Positions 1 to 8,809 of a DNA stretch of 64,000 nucleotides are shown piece by piece. The stretch is from contig JACKDF010000006.1 of the NCBI GenBank assembly GCA_020633655.1, positions 186,001 through 250,000 on the forward strand. The letters are read 5' to 3'. Position numbers and translations under genes: made by a program. The number at the start of each line of letters is the position of its first letter. The first letter of the stretch is position 1. Source of the stretch: Deferribacteres bacterium. GTDB lineage: Bacteria > Zhuqueibacterota > Zhuqueibacteria > Zhuqueibacterales > Geothermadaptataceae. Below the pieces are notes generated by a model. It was not told the DNA's origin, searched no databases, and worked only from the letters and a program-made list of their open reading frames with translations.

Positions 1-28
1 AAACATCTGTGAGTTGGGAGTTTGGCCC

Positions 29-1840
29 ATGGCTTTAATGGAAAGAATGCGCGGTTTTACAAAAGTTGTGCTTTATGTGCTCGTTTTTGCATTTGTCGGC
101 ACAATTATTTTTGACTGGGGTATGAATATCACAGGATTGCGTCAAAATCCGCGCGTTATAGGAAGCGTCAATGGTGAAGAAATTGACACTGCGTATTTTA
201 ATAACATTTTGCAGCAGGAATTGAATAGATATTCCCAGCAAACCGGCGGTTCAGTTCCGGAATCACAACAGGACTATATTATTGATCAGGTTTGGGATCA
301 AATCGTACGTGAAATTTTACTGAACCAGGAAATTCAAAAACGCAATCTGGTGCCTTCTGCAAAAGAAATTGCATACAGTATGCGAAACAATCCCCCGCAA
401 TTTATCCTGAATGATACCAGTTTTGCAACGAATGGTCGTTTTGATCAGGCAAAATATGATCTTGCCTTGCAGCGCGATAACTACCAGGCGAACATAAATT
501 ACTGGACTCAGGTAGAAGAATATGTGCGATACATGATTCCTCGTCAAAAATTACAAGACAATTTGATGGCTGGAATTTTTGTAACAGACAGCGATATCAA
601 AAGCGAGTATTTGCGCAACAATCAGGAAGTGACCGTTGAGTACTTAAGTGTTCCTCCTGCCAAATTTAACGATGCTGAAATCGAACTCTCGGACGATGCA
701 ATCTCAAAGTACTACCAGGAGCATGAAAAAGAATACAGTGAGAAATTGAAGCGAAAGATAGAGTTTGTCATGTATTCCTCACAACCGACGAAACGCGATT
801 CCGCGATTGTTGAAGAAGAAGCGGAAAACCTTTTTCAGCAGGCAAAAAGTGGAGCTGATTTCGCTGAATTGGCTATTTCCAATAGTGACGACAATTCCGC
901 TGAGCAAGGTGGCGATTTGGGGTACTTTAAGCGTGATGCAATGGTCAAACCTTTTTCCGATGCCGCATTCTCTGCAAAGATTGGTGAGATCGTCGGGCCG
1001 GTACGCAGCCAGTTTGGTTTACATATTATCAAAGTTGTCGACAAGAGAACAGTCGATGGTGCTGAAGAAGTACGTGCGAGTCACATCTTGCGTAAATTCA
1101 AAGCATCAAATGCAACTGTTGAAGCCGCACGCGACAGTGCCGCATTTTTAGCAAGCGTTGCACAGGAAGATGGCTGGGAACAAGCGCTTAAAGAGGAGAA
1201 AGCCTCAGCACAGACCAGTACTTTTTTTAGCGAAGGCAGTGGTTTCATCCCCGGTCTTGGTATTGAGCGTGCAATTTCAAAATTTGTGTTCCGCAACAAA
1301 GTTGGTGCAGTCAGCGACTTCTATGAAACCAAGCAGGGATTTGCTGTAGTAAAAATCGTTGATGAACAGCCTCCGCGTACCAAAAAAATGGAAGAAGTTC
1401 GCGGGCTGATAGAAAATGCATTAAAATCAGAAAAACGTTGGGATCTTGCAAAAGAATTTGCTGAAAATTTGAAAAAAGAGCTTGATAGCGGTGTTACTTT
1501 CGAAGCATTGGCAAGTACAGAAAATGTTACCCTTGAAAAGCCGGAAAAATTTAATCGAAATGCATTCATCGAAAAGGTCGGCAAAGATCCGGTGTTTATC
1601 GGGACTGCATTTAAATTGGAACCGGCAACTTACAGCGAACCGGTTCGCGGCAGCAGAGGATACTACATAATTAAACTTTTGCAACGCTCTGAATTTAATC
1701 AGGCTGATTTTGATTCGAAGAAAGCAGCGATCCGAAACGAACTCATGACTCGTAAACAACAAAATTCTTTTAATCAATGGTATGCTGCCTTAGAAGAAGA
1801 TGCGGATATTGTCGATAATCGGAAAGAATTTTTAAGATAA
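29..1840 (+). CDS. PpiD/SurA-like periplasmic peptidyl-prolyl isomerase
   Basis: Membrane-anchored periplasmic folding factor of the PpiD/SurA group. One N-terminal transmembrane segment follows a short basic cytoplasmic tail (MERMRGFTKV, then a hydrophobic stretch to about residue 30). A SurA_N-like helical region follows to about residue 150. A PPIC/parvulin domain lies around 240-345, with the family signature GGDLGYFKRDAMVKPF and QFGLHIIKV, and a second, more diverged parvulin-like unit around 345-450 starts at VRASHILRK. ATG at 29 is preferred because GGGAG lies about eight bases upstream; TTG at 14 and ATG at 38 are alternatives. The gene begins almost at the window edge, so its operon context upstream is unseen. 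A good hairpin terminator follows. Family assignment is solid; substrates are unknown. Confidence 0.88.
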   Translation: MALMERMRGFTKVVLYVLVFAFVGTIIFDWGMNITGLRQNPRVIGSVNGEEIDTAYFNNILQQELNRYSQQTGGSVPESQQDYIIDQVWDQIVREILLNQEIQKRNLVPSAKEIAYSMRNNPPQFILNDTSFATNGRFDQAKYDLALQRDNYQANINYWTQVEEYVRYMIPRQKLQDNLMAGIFVTDSDIKSEYLRNNQEVTVEYLSVPPAKFNDAEIELSDDAISKYYQEHEKEYSEKLKRKIEFVMYSSQPTKRDSAIVEEEAENLFQQAKSGADFAELAISNSDDNSAEQGGDLGYFKRDAMVKPFSDAAFSAKIGEIVGPVRSQFGLHIIKVVDKRTVDGAEEVRASHILRKFKASNATVEAARDSAAFLASVAQEDGWEQALKEEKASAQTSTFFSEGSGFIPGLGIERAISKFVFRNKVGAVSDFYETKQGFAVVKIVDEQPPRTKKMEEVRGLIENALKSEKRWDLAKEFAENLKKELDSGVTFEALASTENVTLEKPEKFNRNAFIEKVGKDPVFIGTAFKLEPATYSEPVRGSRGYYIIKLLQRSEFNQADFDSKKAAIRNELMTRKQQNSFNQWYAALEEDADIVDNRKEFLR

Positions 1841-1860
1841 AATTTTTTGCGTGAAATGTA

Positions 1861-1894
1861 AAAGCTCCTTGCGGTTTCCGTGGGAGCTTTTTTT
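1861..1894 (+). terminator. Rho-independent terminator after the PpiD-like gene
   Basis: Stem AAAGCTCC / GGAGCTTT with a 14-base loop, followed directly by a run of T. It sits 20 bases after the stop codon of the PpiD-like gene. Confidence 0.85.
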
Positions 1895-1943
1895 ATGGGG
1901 AGAACAGGAACGGAGGTTTTAATTTTTCTTCCGTATCCCTGAG

Positions 1944-2086
1944 GAGACTGTTGAAAAACATGCAAATTCGGACCCCGAGCCTGCCGAATATCCCGAATTT
2001 GAGCGTGGAACCGGGCGTTTCGACGCTTCGACTTTACTCAGTGCAGGCAAGCTCAACCTCCGGTTTTTCCCTTTTTTGACAGTCTC
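1944..2086. repeat. Long hairpin intergenic repeat, copy 1
   Basis: Terminal inverted repeat GAGACTGTTGAAAAA (1944-1958) against TTTTTTGACAGTCTC (2072-2086). The interior holds GAGCGTGGAACCGGGCG, CTTCGACTTTACTCAGTG and GGCAAGCTCAACCTCCGG, which reappear in copies at 29018-29139 and 48420-48565. It lies between convergent genes. It has no coding capacity and looks like a REP- or MITE-like non-autonomous element. Confidence 0.7.
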
Positions 2087-2128
2087 GGCACAAATTTTTC
2101 AACTGAAAAAGCAGCTTTCGCCAGAACA

Positions 2129-3532
2129 TTATTCAGTTGCTTTTACATCGAGAAGCTTTAATGGGCTTTCTAATGCAGCTTGCACTACCTCCGGATGAAA
2201 TTGCTTGCCATTGCAGGAGTGGATTATTTCATATGCTTCTCTTACTGATCGCCCTTTTCTGTAGGGTCTGTCCGAAGTGATGGAATCCAGCGCATCCGCA
2301 ACGCAGATAATTGCTGCCAGAATTGGGATTTCATCCCCGGCGAGTCCCTGAGGATAACCCCGCCCATCATAGGATTCATGATGTGACCTCACCGCATCGA
2401 TCACGTTTTTCAAACGATTAATTGGTGCCAGTATTTTGGCTCCCTTATCCGGATGTGTCCTTAAAATCGCCATTTCTTCCGCGGTTAATTTTCCTGGCTT
2501 CTGCAAAAGATTATCCGGAATTCCAATCTTTCCAATGTCATGCAGACTACCGGCTATTCCTAATTGATCCATTTGCTTTGCGTCCAGATGCATTCGTTGA
2601 CCTATTTCCACCGCTAATTGGGATACACGTTGCGAGTGACCGTGGGTGTAAGCGTCTTTTTCATCAAGGGTGAAGGCGAGGGTTTTGATCGTGTTTAAAA
2701 AGAGCTCTTCAATTTCATTGATCAATGTGGAGTTGTCCAGGGCGATTGCAAATTGGGATGCAAGAATCGATGTCATATCGATATCAGCCTTTGTAAAACC
2801 ATTTGTTGAATCTGAGACGAGCTCTAAAATCCACTTTTCTTCATCTGTTGATCTCAGAGGCACAGATAATCGCGATGATGTGCCAAAATGGTCAAGAATA
2901 TCGGAGAATGTTGAAGATTCGTTTAGTATAAGTTCTTGTGAATATTGGCCTGTTTCTTTGTTCCCAAAATCAAAGATGGATTTGGTCATTTGCGTCGCAG
3001 GATCGATTTGAATGATTTTACCAGTTAAAGCTCCGGTTTCGTGAATTGCGGCCTGCAGAACGATTTCGTGCAACTTCTCCGGATCGTGAATTGTTGCAAT
3101 TTTTTCTGAGGCTTGCAACAAATTCACAATGGACTGGAGACGTAAATTATCTCTTTTCAACCGTTCTTTTTCAAGGAGATTTTGTACCGTTTGCTTTAGT
3201 TCTTGAATATGAAATGGTTTGTGGATGAAATTACTTGCGCCTTCCTGTACCGCTTGCACTGCAGTTTTTACCGTGGCATAGGCTGTCATGATAATAATAG
3301 GAATATCGGGAGTGATTTCTTTTGCTTTGTGGATGAGATCGAGTCCGGACATGCCCGGCATTTTAATGTCGGTTATGAGAATGCTGAAATTTTCTTTCTT
3401 CAACATCTCCAGCGATTCAAAAGGGTTTGTCGTCCATTTTACAGTTTCATAATCTGCCTCTAAGCTCGAGTGGCAGAGACGACAAATCGTTTCTTCATCA
3501 TCGACGATTAAAATTGAATTCCGGTTCTGCAC
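2129..3532 (-). CDS. Response regulator with GAF and HD-GYP domains (cyclic-di-GMP phosphodiesterase)
   Basis: Predicted cytoplasmic two-component output protein that hydrolyses cyclic-di-GMP. An N-terminal receiver domain (about 5-120) has the acidic pair DD at 11-12 and phospho-acceptor D55 in ITDIKMPGMSG. A GAF-like sensor region follows (about 140-265). The C-terminal HD-GYP domain (about 280-450) shows the metal-binding HD at 331-332 (HDIGKIGIPD), HH at 384-385 and GYP at 392-394 in YDGRGYPQG, so catalytic residues look intact. The start is GTG at 3532. It lies 31 bases after the REC-histidine kinase gene on the same strand, so the two probably form one operon and one signalling route. 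Confidence 0.93.
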   Translation of the reverse strand: MQNRNSILIVDDEETICRLCHSSLEADYETVKWTTNPFESLEMLKKENFSILITDIKMPGMSGLDLIHKAKEITPDIPIIIMTAYATVKTAVQAVQEGASNFIHKPFHIQELKQTVQNLLEKERLKRDNLRLQSIVNLLQASEKIATIHDPEKLHEIVLQAAIHETGALTGKIIQIDPATQMTKSIFDFGNKETGQYSQELILNESSTFSDILDHFGTSSRLSVPLRSTDEEKWILELVSDSTNGFTKADIDMTSILASQFAIALDNSTLINEIEELFLNTIKTLAFTLDEKDAYTHGHSQRVSQLAVEIGQRMHLDAKQMDQLGIAGSLHDIGKIGIPDNLLQKPGKLTAEEMAILRTHPDKGAKILAPINRLKNVIDAVRSHHESYDGRGYPQGLAGDEIPILAAIICVADALDSITSDRPYRKGRSVREAYEIIHSCNGKQFHPEVVQAALESPLKLLDVKATE

Positions 3533-3563
3533 GTTTTGTATCCGGCCTTTTAAGTTAATTCAA

Positions 3564-4736
3564 CTATTCCCCCTCCTGCTTCAACGGCAATGTCACAATC
3601 ATCACCGTACCTACACCGAGTTGGCTTTCTACTTTTATTTCACCCTGATGGGCTTTTACAATCTCTTTTGCCTGAGTTAACCCAATGCCCAGGCCACCCG
3701 CCATGAAAGTTGTGTCACCCGTATGATGATAATCCGAAGGTTGAACTTCGTAAAAGGGCTCAAATATTTTTCCTTGCTTGGAATCAGCAATACCGATTCC
3801 GTTGTCTTTTATAAAGATGTGGCAAAATGGTTCGTCAAGTTCAGTTTTAACATTGATCTCACCACCATCTTTCGTGAACTTAATGGCATTTTTAATAAGT
3901 TCAGTTAACATTACTTTTACTTTTAATCTATCGGCTGCAATTGAAAGGCCGTTAGTGCTATTGTCCAATTCGAGTTTAATCTGCCGTTTTTCGAGGTCTA
4001 AACGAAACTCAGATTGAATTTGCCGAAGTGTTTTAATCAGATCGACTTCTTCAAATCGTAATTGCATGCGGTTTTGTTTAAAACGAATCACATCGAACAT
4101 GCTGGTGAGCAATTCCTCCATGTGCTGAATTGCATTATTGATGATATTCTTGCATTCAGTAACTTCTGTGTCATCCATCTGATCAACGAAGTCATCGCTC
4201 AATATGCCAAAATAACCTTTAATGTGGCTGACGGGGGTTCGCAATTCGTGGGAGGTGATAGCAAGAAATTTTTCTTCCATTTCCTTCACTTCTTGCAATT
4301 TCTCATAAGCTAAGCGGAGTTCCTTATTTTCGCGGCTTAATCGAATTTTCTCAATGCATTTGTCCACGGCAATGCGGATTTGTTCTCCGGAGAGTGGTTT
4401 GAGTATAAAATCAGCTGCACCGGCTTTCATGGCGTCAATGGCATGTTCAATTGTTGCAAAGCCAGTCATAATTATAACTTCAACGTGCGGCCAATCCCTC
4501 TTAACGGCTTGCAATACTTTATGTCCATTCATATTGGGCATCTTCAAATCTGTGAGTACGATGTCGATTTTCGGCACAGCCTGCAGGATTTCGAGGCCAA
4601 GGAATCCACTTGTTGCGGTTCTTACTTCATAGCCTGCTTTTTCGAGCACATATTTACAAATTTTGAGAATGGATTCTTCATCGTCAATGACGAGAATGGA
4701 ATATTCGGATTTTTCGTTGTTTTTCAATGTGTTCAT
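3564..4736 (-). CDS. Hybrid receiver-histidine kinase
   Basis: Soluble signalling kinase with an N-terminal receiver domain (about 12-130, phospho-acceptor D63 in LTDLKMPNMNG), a short coiled linker, a HisKA dimerisation domain with H163 in ITSHELRTPVSH, and a HATPase_c domain (about 270-388) with the N box ELIKNAIKF, G1 box DNGIGI and G2 box GGLGIGL. There is no transmembrane segment or periplasmic sensor, so input probably arrives by phosphorylation of its own receiver. It is the upstream partner of the HD-GYP regulator, suggesting a phosphorelay that ends in cyclic-di-GMP breakdown. I see no clear Shine-Dalgarno before the ATG at 4736. Confidence 0.93.
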   Translation of the reverse strand: MNTLKNNEKSEYSILVIDDEESILKICKYVLEKAGYEVRTATSGFLGLEILQAVPKIDIVLTDLKMPNMNGHKVLQAVKRDWPHVEVIIMTGFATIEHAIDAMKAGAADFILKPLSGEQIRIAVDKCIEKIRLSRENKELRLAYEKLQEVKEMEEKFLAITSHELRTPVSHIKGYFGILSDDFVDQMDDTEVTECKNIINNAIQHMEELLTSMFDVIRFKQNRMQLRFEEVDLIKTLRQIQSEFRLDLEKRQIKLELDNSTNGLSIAADRLKVKVMLTELIKNAIKFTKDGGEINVKTELDEPFCHIFIKDNGIGIADSKQGKIFEPFYEVQPSDYHHTGDTTFMAGGLGIGLTQAKEIVKAHQGEIKVESQLGVGTVMIVTLPLKQEGE

Positions 4737-4911
4737 TTTAAGTTGTTTTATCGGAAGAAGATTACTTAAGAAATTGCTATACTAATAATATCCACTTCAA
4801 AGTAAAAAAACTTTTGCCATATTTTATATTAAATAATACTAATTTTGTATCAAGAAAAGTATGACAGAAATAAATTTAAATTGAATTTTTTGCAATTCAG
4901 AGGAGAAAAAG

Positions 4912-7044
4912 GTGGAAAAAATATTACGGTCACTTGTATTTCTGTTTCTGGTCTCAATGACTGCATATGCCAGTGACAAACCGGGAAATTTGACAATAGA
5001 ATTTTTGCGAGGTGAGGAAATCCATAATATTCACGACGGAAAGCCTGAGTTTGGCTGGGAATTAGCATCAATTCCCGCAAATGCGCAACAAGCAGGTTAC
5101 CGCATCCTTGTGGCAAGCAATTCGAAAAATTTAGATGAAAATCTGGGCGATATGTGGGATAGTGAAAAAGTGGAGTCGAATAAGTCGATCAATGTTGAAT
5201 ATGACGGCAAGATGCTTGTGCCGAAGGAAAGATACTTTTGGAAGGTAAAAATCTGGACAAAGCAGGGCGGTGAAAGTGAGTGGTCAAATGTTCAAAGCTT
5301 TTCCATGAGTGGAGAAAATATTACCTATGCAACGACTCGATATCCACTTGTTCAAACGGAGGTAAAACCAGTAAGCGTTGTCAATTTGAATCCCGGACAC
5401 TTCGTTGTCGATTTTGGTAAGGATGCATTTGGTTACTTAAAACTTAAAAATCTAAATTTGAATCTGCAGAATTCAATTGAGGTGCATTTTGGTGAAAGTG
5501 GTTCAGAAAATGCCGTGAACCGGAATCCAGTCGGAAAAGTGCGCTACTATAAAGTTGATTTTGCCCCCATGAGTATATCGAAGGAATACCAAATTCATCC
5601 ACCATTGGATACAAGAAATACCGGCGAGCATGCAATCAAACTTCCTTCCGAGTTCGGTGTTGTCGCTCCGTTTCGTTATGTTGAATTCGTTGGATTGAAT
5701 GTGAATCTGGATGAAAACAATATTTCGCAGGTTGCTGTTCACTATCCGTTTGACTACGAAAAATCCTCCTTTCATAGCGATAGTGAAGTACTCAATCAGG
5801 TGTGGGAGCTCTGTAAATACAGCATGAAAGCGACCAGCTTTGCAGGTGTTTATGTTGATGGCGACAGGGAACGGATTCCTTATGAAGCAGATGCTTACAT
5901 AAATCAGCTATCGCATTATGCCGTTGATCAGGAATACAGTCTTGCACGTTACAGTCATGAGTACTTGCTGGAAAACCCGACCTGGCCGACGGAATGGAAA
6001 CAGCATTCCGTGTTGATGGCATGGGCAGATTATATGTACACCGGTGACAGCGAATCAGTACGTGCAAATTATGCTGTACTGAAATCACAAAAAACACTGG
6101 AACAGTACGCCCGCGAAGATGGCTTGTTAAACACCAAAGGGCTCAGGGATATCGTTGATTGGCCAAACGGTGAGCGCGATGAATACGATTTCCGTGACGT
6201 GAATACCGTCGTAAACGCCTTTTATTTTAAAACCCTGCTTCTGATGCAGGATTTAGCTGAAGCTGTTGGTGACGCGAATGAAAGCCTGTTTTACCGTCAA
6301 AAGGCTGCGGAAGTAAAAGCGATTTTCAACCGGGTACTTTTTGACAAACAACAAGGACTTTATATCGATGGCGAAGGCTCCACTCATGCCTCTTTGCATG
6401 CGAATATGTTTGCGTTGGCGTTTGGACTCGTACCAGAAAAAAGTTTGCGCCAAGTGGCAGAGTACGTTGTGGGGAAAGGGATGGCATGCAGCGTATACGG
6501 TGCACAGTACCTGCTGGAGGCGCTTTACCAAAGTGGACAGCCGGAGGTTGCCCTTGAACGAATGACGTCCTCAGATGTGCGCAGCTGGTACAACATGATA
6601 CGCGTCGGTTCAACGATTACGCTCGAGGCATGGGATCATCTTTATAAAAACAATCTTGACTGGAATCATGCCTGGGGGGCCGCTCCGGGAAATATAATCT
6701 CCCGCTATGTTCTCGGTGTGCAACCACTGGAGCCGGGTTTCAAAAAGATGCTCATCTGTCCTGAACCTGGTTCGCTAAAAAAGGTCAAAGGGAAAATTCC
6801 AACAATTCGTGGGCCTGTTGATATCGCTTATGAAAACGATGCACAAACCGGTTTTAAAATGGAATTTTCCGTTCCCGGGAATACGGTTGTACGTGTGGGA
6901 GCTCCCTGTGTAAAATGCAATACAAATACATTGATTTTCGATGGTAAGGAAGTTACTGGGACGCTTGAAAAAAATCACCTGTTTTTAGACAATATCAATT
7001 CCGGTGTCCATACCGTCCAGCATCGATGCAAAGCGAAAATGTAA
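4912..7044 (+). CDS. Secreted alpha-L-rhamnosidase, GH78 type
   Basis: Predicted exported glycosidase releasing terminal L-rhamnose from polysaccharides or glycosides. A signal peptide (LVFLFLVSMTAYAS) is followed by a fibronectin-like N-terminal domain (about 25-125, FGWELAS and YRILVAS typical of the family), a beta-sandwich (about 135-285), an (alpha/alpha)6 barrel (about 290-620) with the signature VDGDRERIPYEADAY and the later LEAWDHLYKNN and HAWGAAPGNI motifs, and a C-terminal beta-sandwich. At 710 residues it is shorter than many GH78 enzymes. The start is GTG at 4912, with AGGAG six bases upstream. A second rhamnosidase of another family (GH106) lies at 29274. Substrate is inferred from family only. 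Confidence 0.88.
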   Translation: MEKILRSLVFLFLVSMTAYASDKPGNLTIEFLRGEEIHNIHDGKPEFGWELASIPANAQQAGYRILVASNSKNLDENLGDMWDSEKVESNKSINVEYDGKMLVPKERYFWKVKIWTKQGGESEWSNVQSFSMSGENITYATTRYPLVQTEVKPVSVVNLNPGHFVVDFGKDAFGYLKLKNLNLNLQNSIEVHFGESGSENAVNRNPVGKVRYYKVDFAPMSISKEYQIHPPLDTRNTGEHAIKLPSEFGVVAPFRYVEFVGLNVNLDENNISQVAVHYPFDYEKSSFHSDSEVLNQVWELCKYSMKATSFAGVYVDGDRERIPYEADAYINQLSHYAVDQEYSLARYSHEYLLENPTWPTEWKQHSVLMAWADYMYTGDSESVRANYAVLKSQKTLEQYAREDGLLNTKGLRDIVDWPNGERDEYDFRDVNTVVNAFYFKTLLLMQDLAEAVGDANESLFYRQKAAEVKAIFNRVLFDKQQGLYIDGEGSTHASLHANMFALAFGLVPEKSLRQVAEYVVGKGMACSVYGAQYLLEALYQSGQPEVALERMTSSDVRSWYNMIRVGSTITLEAWDHLYKNNLDWNHAWGAAPGNIISRYVLGVQPLEPGFKKMLICPEPGSLKKVKGKIPTIRGPVDIAYENDAQTGFKMEFSVPGNTVVRVGAPCVKCNTNTLIFDGKEVTGTLEKNHLFLDNINSGVHTVQHRCKAKM

Positions 7045-7223
7045 ACAGAACATTGAACGCGCTCCGTCGAACGAAGTCATTTTGGGGGAGTTCATTGGGT
7101 GTTGTCAGAACGGGAATCTGAGGTAAAAATTAGAACTTTGGAATCGCCATTTCTATTGCTATATTCTGCAACATTTTATTAATCATCTAATTGCATGATT
7201 TTAAAAGCTTCATGGAGGTGTAA

Positions 7224-8672
7224 ATGTTCAAAGAGCATCCTTACGGACTGCAGGTTCTTTTCTTCACAGAAATGTGGGAACGTTTCAGTTACTATGGTAT
7301 GAGAGCCATTTTAGTCCTTTTTATGACGGCAGCAGTTGCCACTGGCGGGTTGGGAATTGATAATGCGAATGCAACGGCAATTTATGGGCTTTATACATTT
7401 GGCGTCTATGCAATGGCATTGCCGGGTGGTTGGGTCGCCGATAGACTCACAGGACAAAAACAATCCGTTTTAATTGGTGGCATTCTCATCGCCCTGGGCA
7501 ATTATTCCCTTGCCGTACCGGGCATGACAACATTTTATATCGGATTGGTGCTTGTAATATTTGGTACGGGTCTGCTGAAACCAAACGTGAGTGCCATTGT
7601 TGGTGAGCTCTATCCGGAGGGTGGCGCCCGCCGGGATGCTGGTTTTTCCATATTTTATATGGGAATAAACGTTGGTGCTGTTCTCGGTCAATTTATCTGT
7701 GCATGGGTTGGCGAAAAAATCGATTGGCATCTGGGATTTTTAGCTGCCGGTATTGGTATGACGCTTGGTGTTATTCAATTTGTGAGTCGTGGTAAACATT
7801 TGGGTGATGCAGGGCTATTGCGTGGCGAGTCTGCGAGTGCGGAAATGAAACTCAAGGCACGCCGTCAATTCCTGATGGGCATTGGCGTTACTTTGCTGAT
7901 CGTGGTTGGAATCATTTTGTATTATCAATATTTTGCCGACTTTGATATCGTGAGTTTTGCAAGTGGAACCGGATTTGTACTGCTGGCCGTTGCAATACTT
8001 TATTTCATCTCCATAATCATCTTTGCCTGTAAAGATAGCGTTGAACGCAAAAGAGTGGGACTCATTACCATCCTGTTTCTCGGAGCCATTGCCTTTTTTG
8101 GTGGTTTTGAGCAAGCTGGATCCTCAATGAATCTTTTCGCGCGTGATTTTACGGATCGTTTGGTTTTCGGGTGGGAAGTACCGACGGGTTGGTTGCAAAA
8201 TATTAATCCGCTTTTCATAGTCACTCTGGCTCCAGTCGTTGGTGCACTCTGGGTAAAGCTCGGCGACAAAAATCCCTCCATTCCCGTTAAATTCGGTCTT
8301 GGATTACTTTTGCTGGGCGCAGGATTTCTTGTCCTTGCATGGGGTTCGCTCTACATCGAAGAAGGAAAAGTCAGCCCTATGTGGCTTATTGTGACTTATT
8401 TCTTTCATACAGTTGGTGAACTTTGCCTGAGTCCGGTCGGCCTCAGCAGCATCACCAAACTTTCACCCCAGCGTCTCGTTGGCCAAATGATGGGTACGTG
8501 GTTTATGGGTGCCGCGCTTGGTAATCTCATCGCGGGTCTTGTTGCAGGCTATGTTGAGAGTTTCTCCCACGATGTGCTTTTTGCGGTTGTGGGCGGATTT
8601 GTCGCCATTTTCGGATTACTCTTTGTGATCCTTTCAAAACCGATAAAATCATTGGCTGGTGGCATCAATTAG
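7224..8672 (+). CDS. POT/PTR2 family proton-dependent oligopeptide transporter
   Basis: Inner-membrane symporter of the POT branch of the major facilitator superfamily, importing di- and tripeptides with protons. The N-terminus has the near-diagnostic FFTEMWERFSYYGMRA motif, and later FYMGINVGAVLGQF matches the PTR2 signature. About 12-14 hydrophobic segments are visible over 482 residues, which is normal for the family. The ribosome-binding site GGAGG precedes ATG at 7224. A strong terminator follows. It sits beside carboxypeptidase and S9 peptidase genes, which fits peptide scavenging, although no shared operon is evident. Confidence 0.95.
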   Translation: MFKEHPYGLQVLFFTEMWERFSYYGMRAILVLFMTAAVATGGLGIDNANATAIYGLYTFGVYAMALPGGWVADRLTGQKQSVLIGGILIALGNYSLAVPGMTTFYIGLVLVIFGTGLLKPNVSAIVGELYPEGGARRDAGFSIFYMGINVGAVLGQFICAWVGEKIDWHLGFLAAGIGMTLGVIQFVSRGKHLGDAGLLRGESASAEMKLKARRQFLMGIGVTLLIVVGIILYYQYFADFDIVSFASGTGFVLLAVAILYFISIIIFACKDSVERKRVGLITILFLGAIAFFGGFEQAGSSMNLFARDFTDRLVFGWEVPTGWLQNINPLFIVTLAPVVGALWVKLGDKNPSIPVKFGLGLLLLGAGFLVLAWGSLYIEEGKVSPMWLIVTYFFHTVGELCLSPVGLSSITKLSPQRLVGQMMGTWFMGAALGNLIAGLVAGYVESFSHDVLFAVVGGFVAIFGLLFVILSKPIKSLAGGIN

Positions 8673-8750
8673 GCTGGTCAATTAAGGTGTCGTCACTGCA
8701 GATTTGACACTTTGCGATTTTTAAAATTGAAGGTGAAATGAGAATTTATT

Positions 8751-8787
8751 AACCCATCAGGTTGCTGTAGCCTGGTGGGTTTTATTT
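8751..8787 (+). terminator. Rho-independent terminator after the peptide transporter
   Basis: Stem AACCCATCAGG / CCTGGTGGGTT (one G-T pair) with a nine-base loop and a T-rich tail (TTTATTT). It lies about 80 bases after the transporter stop and just before the M14 peptidase gene. Confidence 0.85.
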
Positions 8788-8809
8788 AGCAAGCTTCGGG
8801 ATTTTCAAA

